NCBI RefSeq assembly: GCF_007827695.1
Contig: NZ_VITA01000011.1
Span: forward strand, 1 to 64,000
Length of the DNA stretch: 64,000 bases
Direction of reading: 5' to 3'
DNA from: Sinorhizobium medicae
Lineage (GTDB): Bacteria > Pseudomonadota > Alphaproteobacteria > Rhizobiales > Rhizobiaceae
A program made the position numbers and the translations under genes. The notes beneath the pieces were generated by a model. The model did not search any database, was not told the origin of the DNA, and worked only from the letters and a program-made list of their open reading frames with translations. Positions within the stretch are counted from its first letter, which is position 1. Every line of letters starts with the position of its first letter. Of this stretch, positions 63,675 to 64,000 are shown piece after piece.

Positions 63675-64000
63675 CTAAGCGAAAAATTTGCGTGCGTGTT
63701 CCAGCGCGTCCGCCAGCGCGTCGACCTCGGCGCGGGTGTTGTAGAGACCGAAGGACGCTCGGCATGTGGAGGTGACGCCGAACCGATTCAAGAGCGGCTG
63801 CGCACAATGCGTGCCGGCCCTGACCGCTATGCCGGCACGGTCGATCACCATGGAGACGTCGTGGGCGTGGATGCCGGCGAGCTCAAAGGAAAAGATGCTT
63901 CCCTTGCCGGCCGCGTCGCCAAAGACGCGGAGAGAATTGACCCCGGACAGACGTTCGCGGGCGTAGGTCGTCAGATCCGCCTCATGCGCCCTGATGGCTT
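63675..64000 (-). CDS. sufS: Cysteine desulfurase SufS, C-terminal part
   Basis: Only the last ~108 codons are in the window; the gene continues off the right edge. The C-terminus reads VDALADALEHARKFFA, and the GVTSTCRASFGLYNT-type segment with the catalytic Cys of group II desulfurases is visible upstream of it. SufS takes sulfur from cysteine for Fe-S clusters. It is followed by sufT and sufA. Confidence 0.9.
   Translation of the reverse strand, partial: AIRAHEADLTTYARERLSGVNSLRVFGDAAGKGSIFSFELAGIHAHDVSMVIDRAGIAVRAGTHCAQPLLNRFGVTSTCRASFGLYNTRAEVDALADALEHARKFFA

Overview
This window is GC-rich, compact chromosomal DNA from an alphaproteobacterium. It reads like the main chromosome of Sinorhizobium (Ensifer), close to S. 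meliloti or S. medicae. That placement rests on gene content (phosphatidylcholine synthase, class I PHB synthase with a GTG start, tandem Ku genes, BMP-type nucleoside transporter), on the run glmS-glmU / trpD-trpC-moaC-moeA / pcs / recJ-hom-aminotransferase-phaC-sfsA-map-radC / sthA-sufA-sufT-sufS, and on promoter style (EcfG/RpoE2-like GGAAC boxes, CTTG-N17-CTATAA tRNA promoters). No database search was possible, so the species is an inference.

Layout. 1-22.2 kb is mostly housekeeping: amino-sugar synthesis (glmS end, glmU), a Na/phosphate symporter, a periplasmic folding factor (ppiD), tryptophan and molybdenum-cofactor genes in a tightly overlapping run, a CBS-domain membrane protein, a GntR regulator beside a complete nucleoside-type ABC importer, quinone oxidoreductase, pcs, a UbiH-type monooxygenase, an AEC carrier and a CcdA-like protein, ending at tRNA-Lys. 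22.5-32.4 kb is more accessory: an FkbM methyltransferase with an overlapping small membrane ORF, two Ku genes without a ligase, a second methyltransferase, and a cluster of small secreted or membrane proteins. Four genes of that cluster have a consensus-like EcfG promoter directly upstream, and a fifth such box lies before the Ku pair, so this stretch looks like a general-stress-response cluster. It also holds a 24-residue membrane peptide and a structured non-coding stretch with a strong terminator.

32.4-41.5 kb is one eight-gene operon on the minus strand: fused TRAP permease, TRAP binding protein, two SDR dehydrogenases, an IclR regulator, SCP-x-like thiolase, acyl-CoA synthetase and a tandem PCC/DUF296 protein. 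Together they look like uptake, CoA activation and thiolytic degradation of an unidentified carboxylic acid. 42-48.5 kb carries small hypothetical genes, an IS remnant, six tRNA genes (Arg, Pro, four Glu), a two-domain cold-shock protein, a glyoxalase and a lipoprotein of the M15 peptidase type.

48.5-57.9 kb is core again (recJ, hom, aminotransferase, phaC, sfsA, map, radC). 58-61 kb is a small variable insert: a class A beta-lactamase-like gene diverging from a LysR regulator that is destroyed twice, by a frameshift and by an 849-bp IS5/IS427-type element whose removal with one TA copy exactly restores the reading frame. The window ends with sthA and the distal part of a suf operon. I did not find a wholly new system with confidence; the best leads are the EcfG-linked small-protein cluster with its non-coding RNA-like region, the TRAP/CoA operon, and the decaying LysR/beta-lactamase locus.
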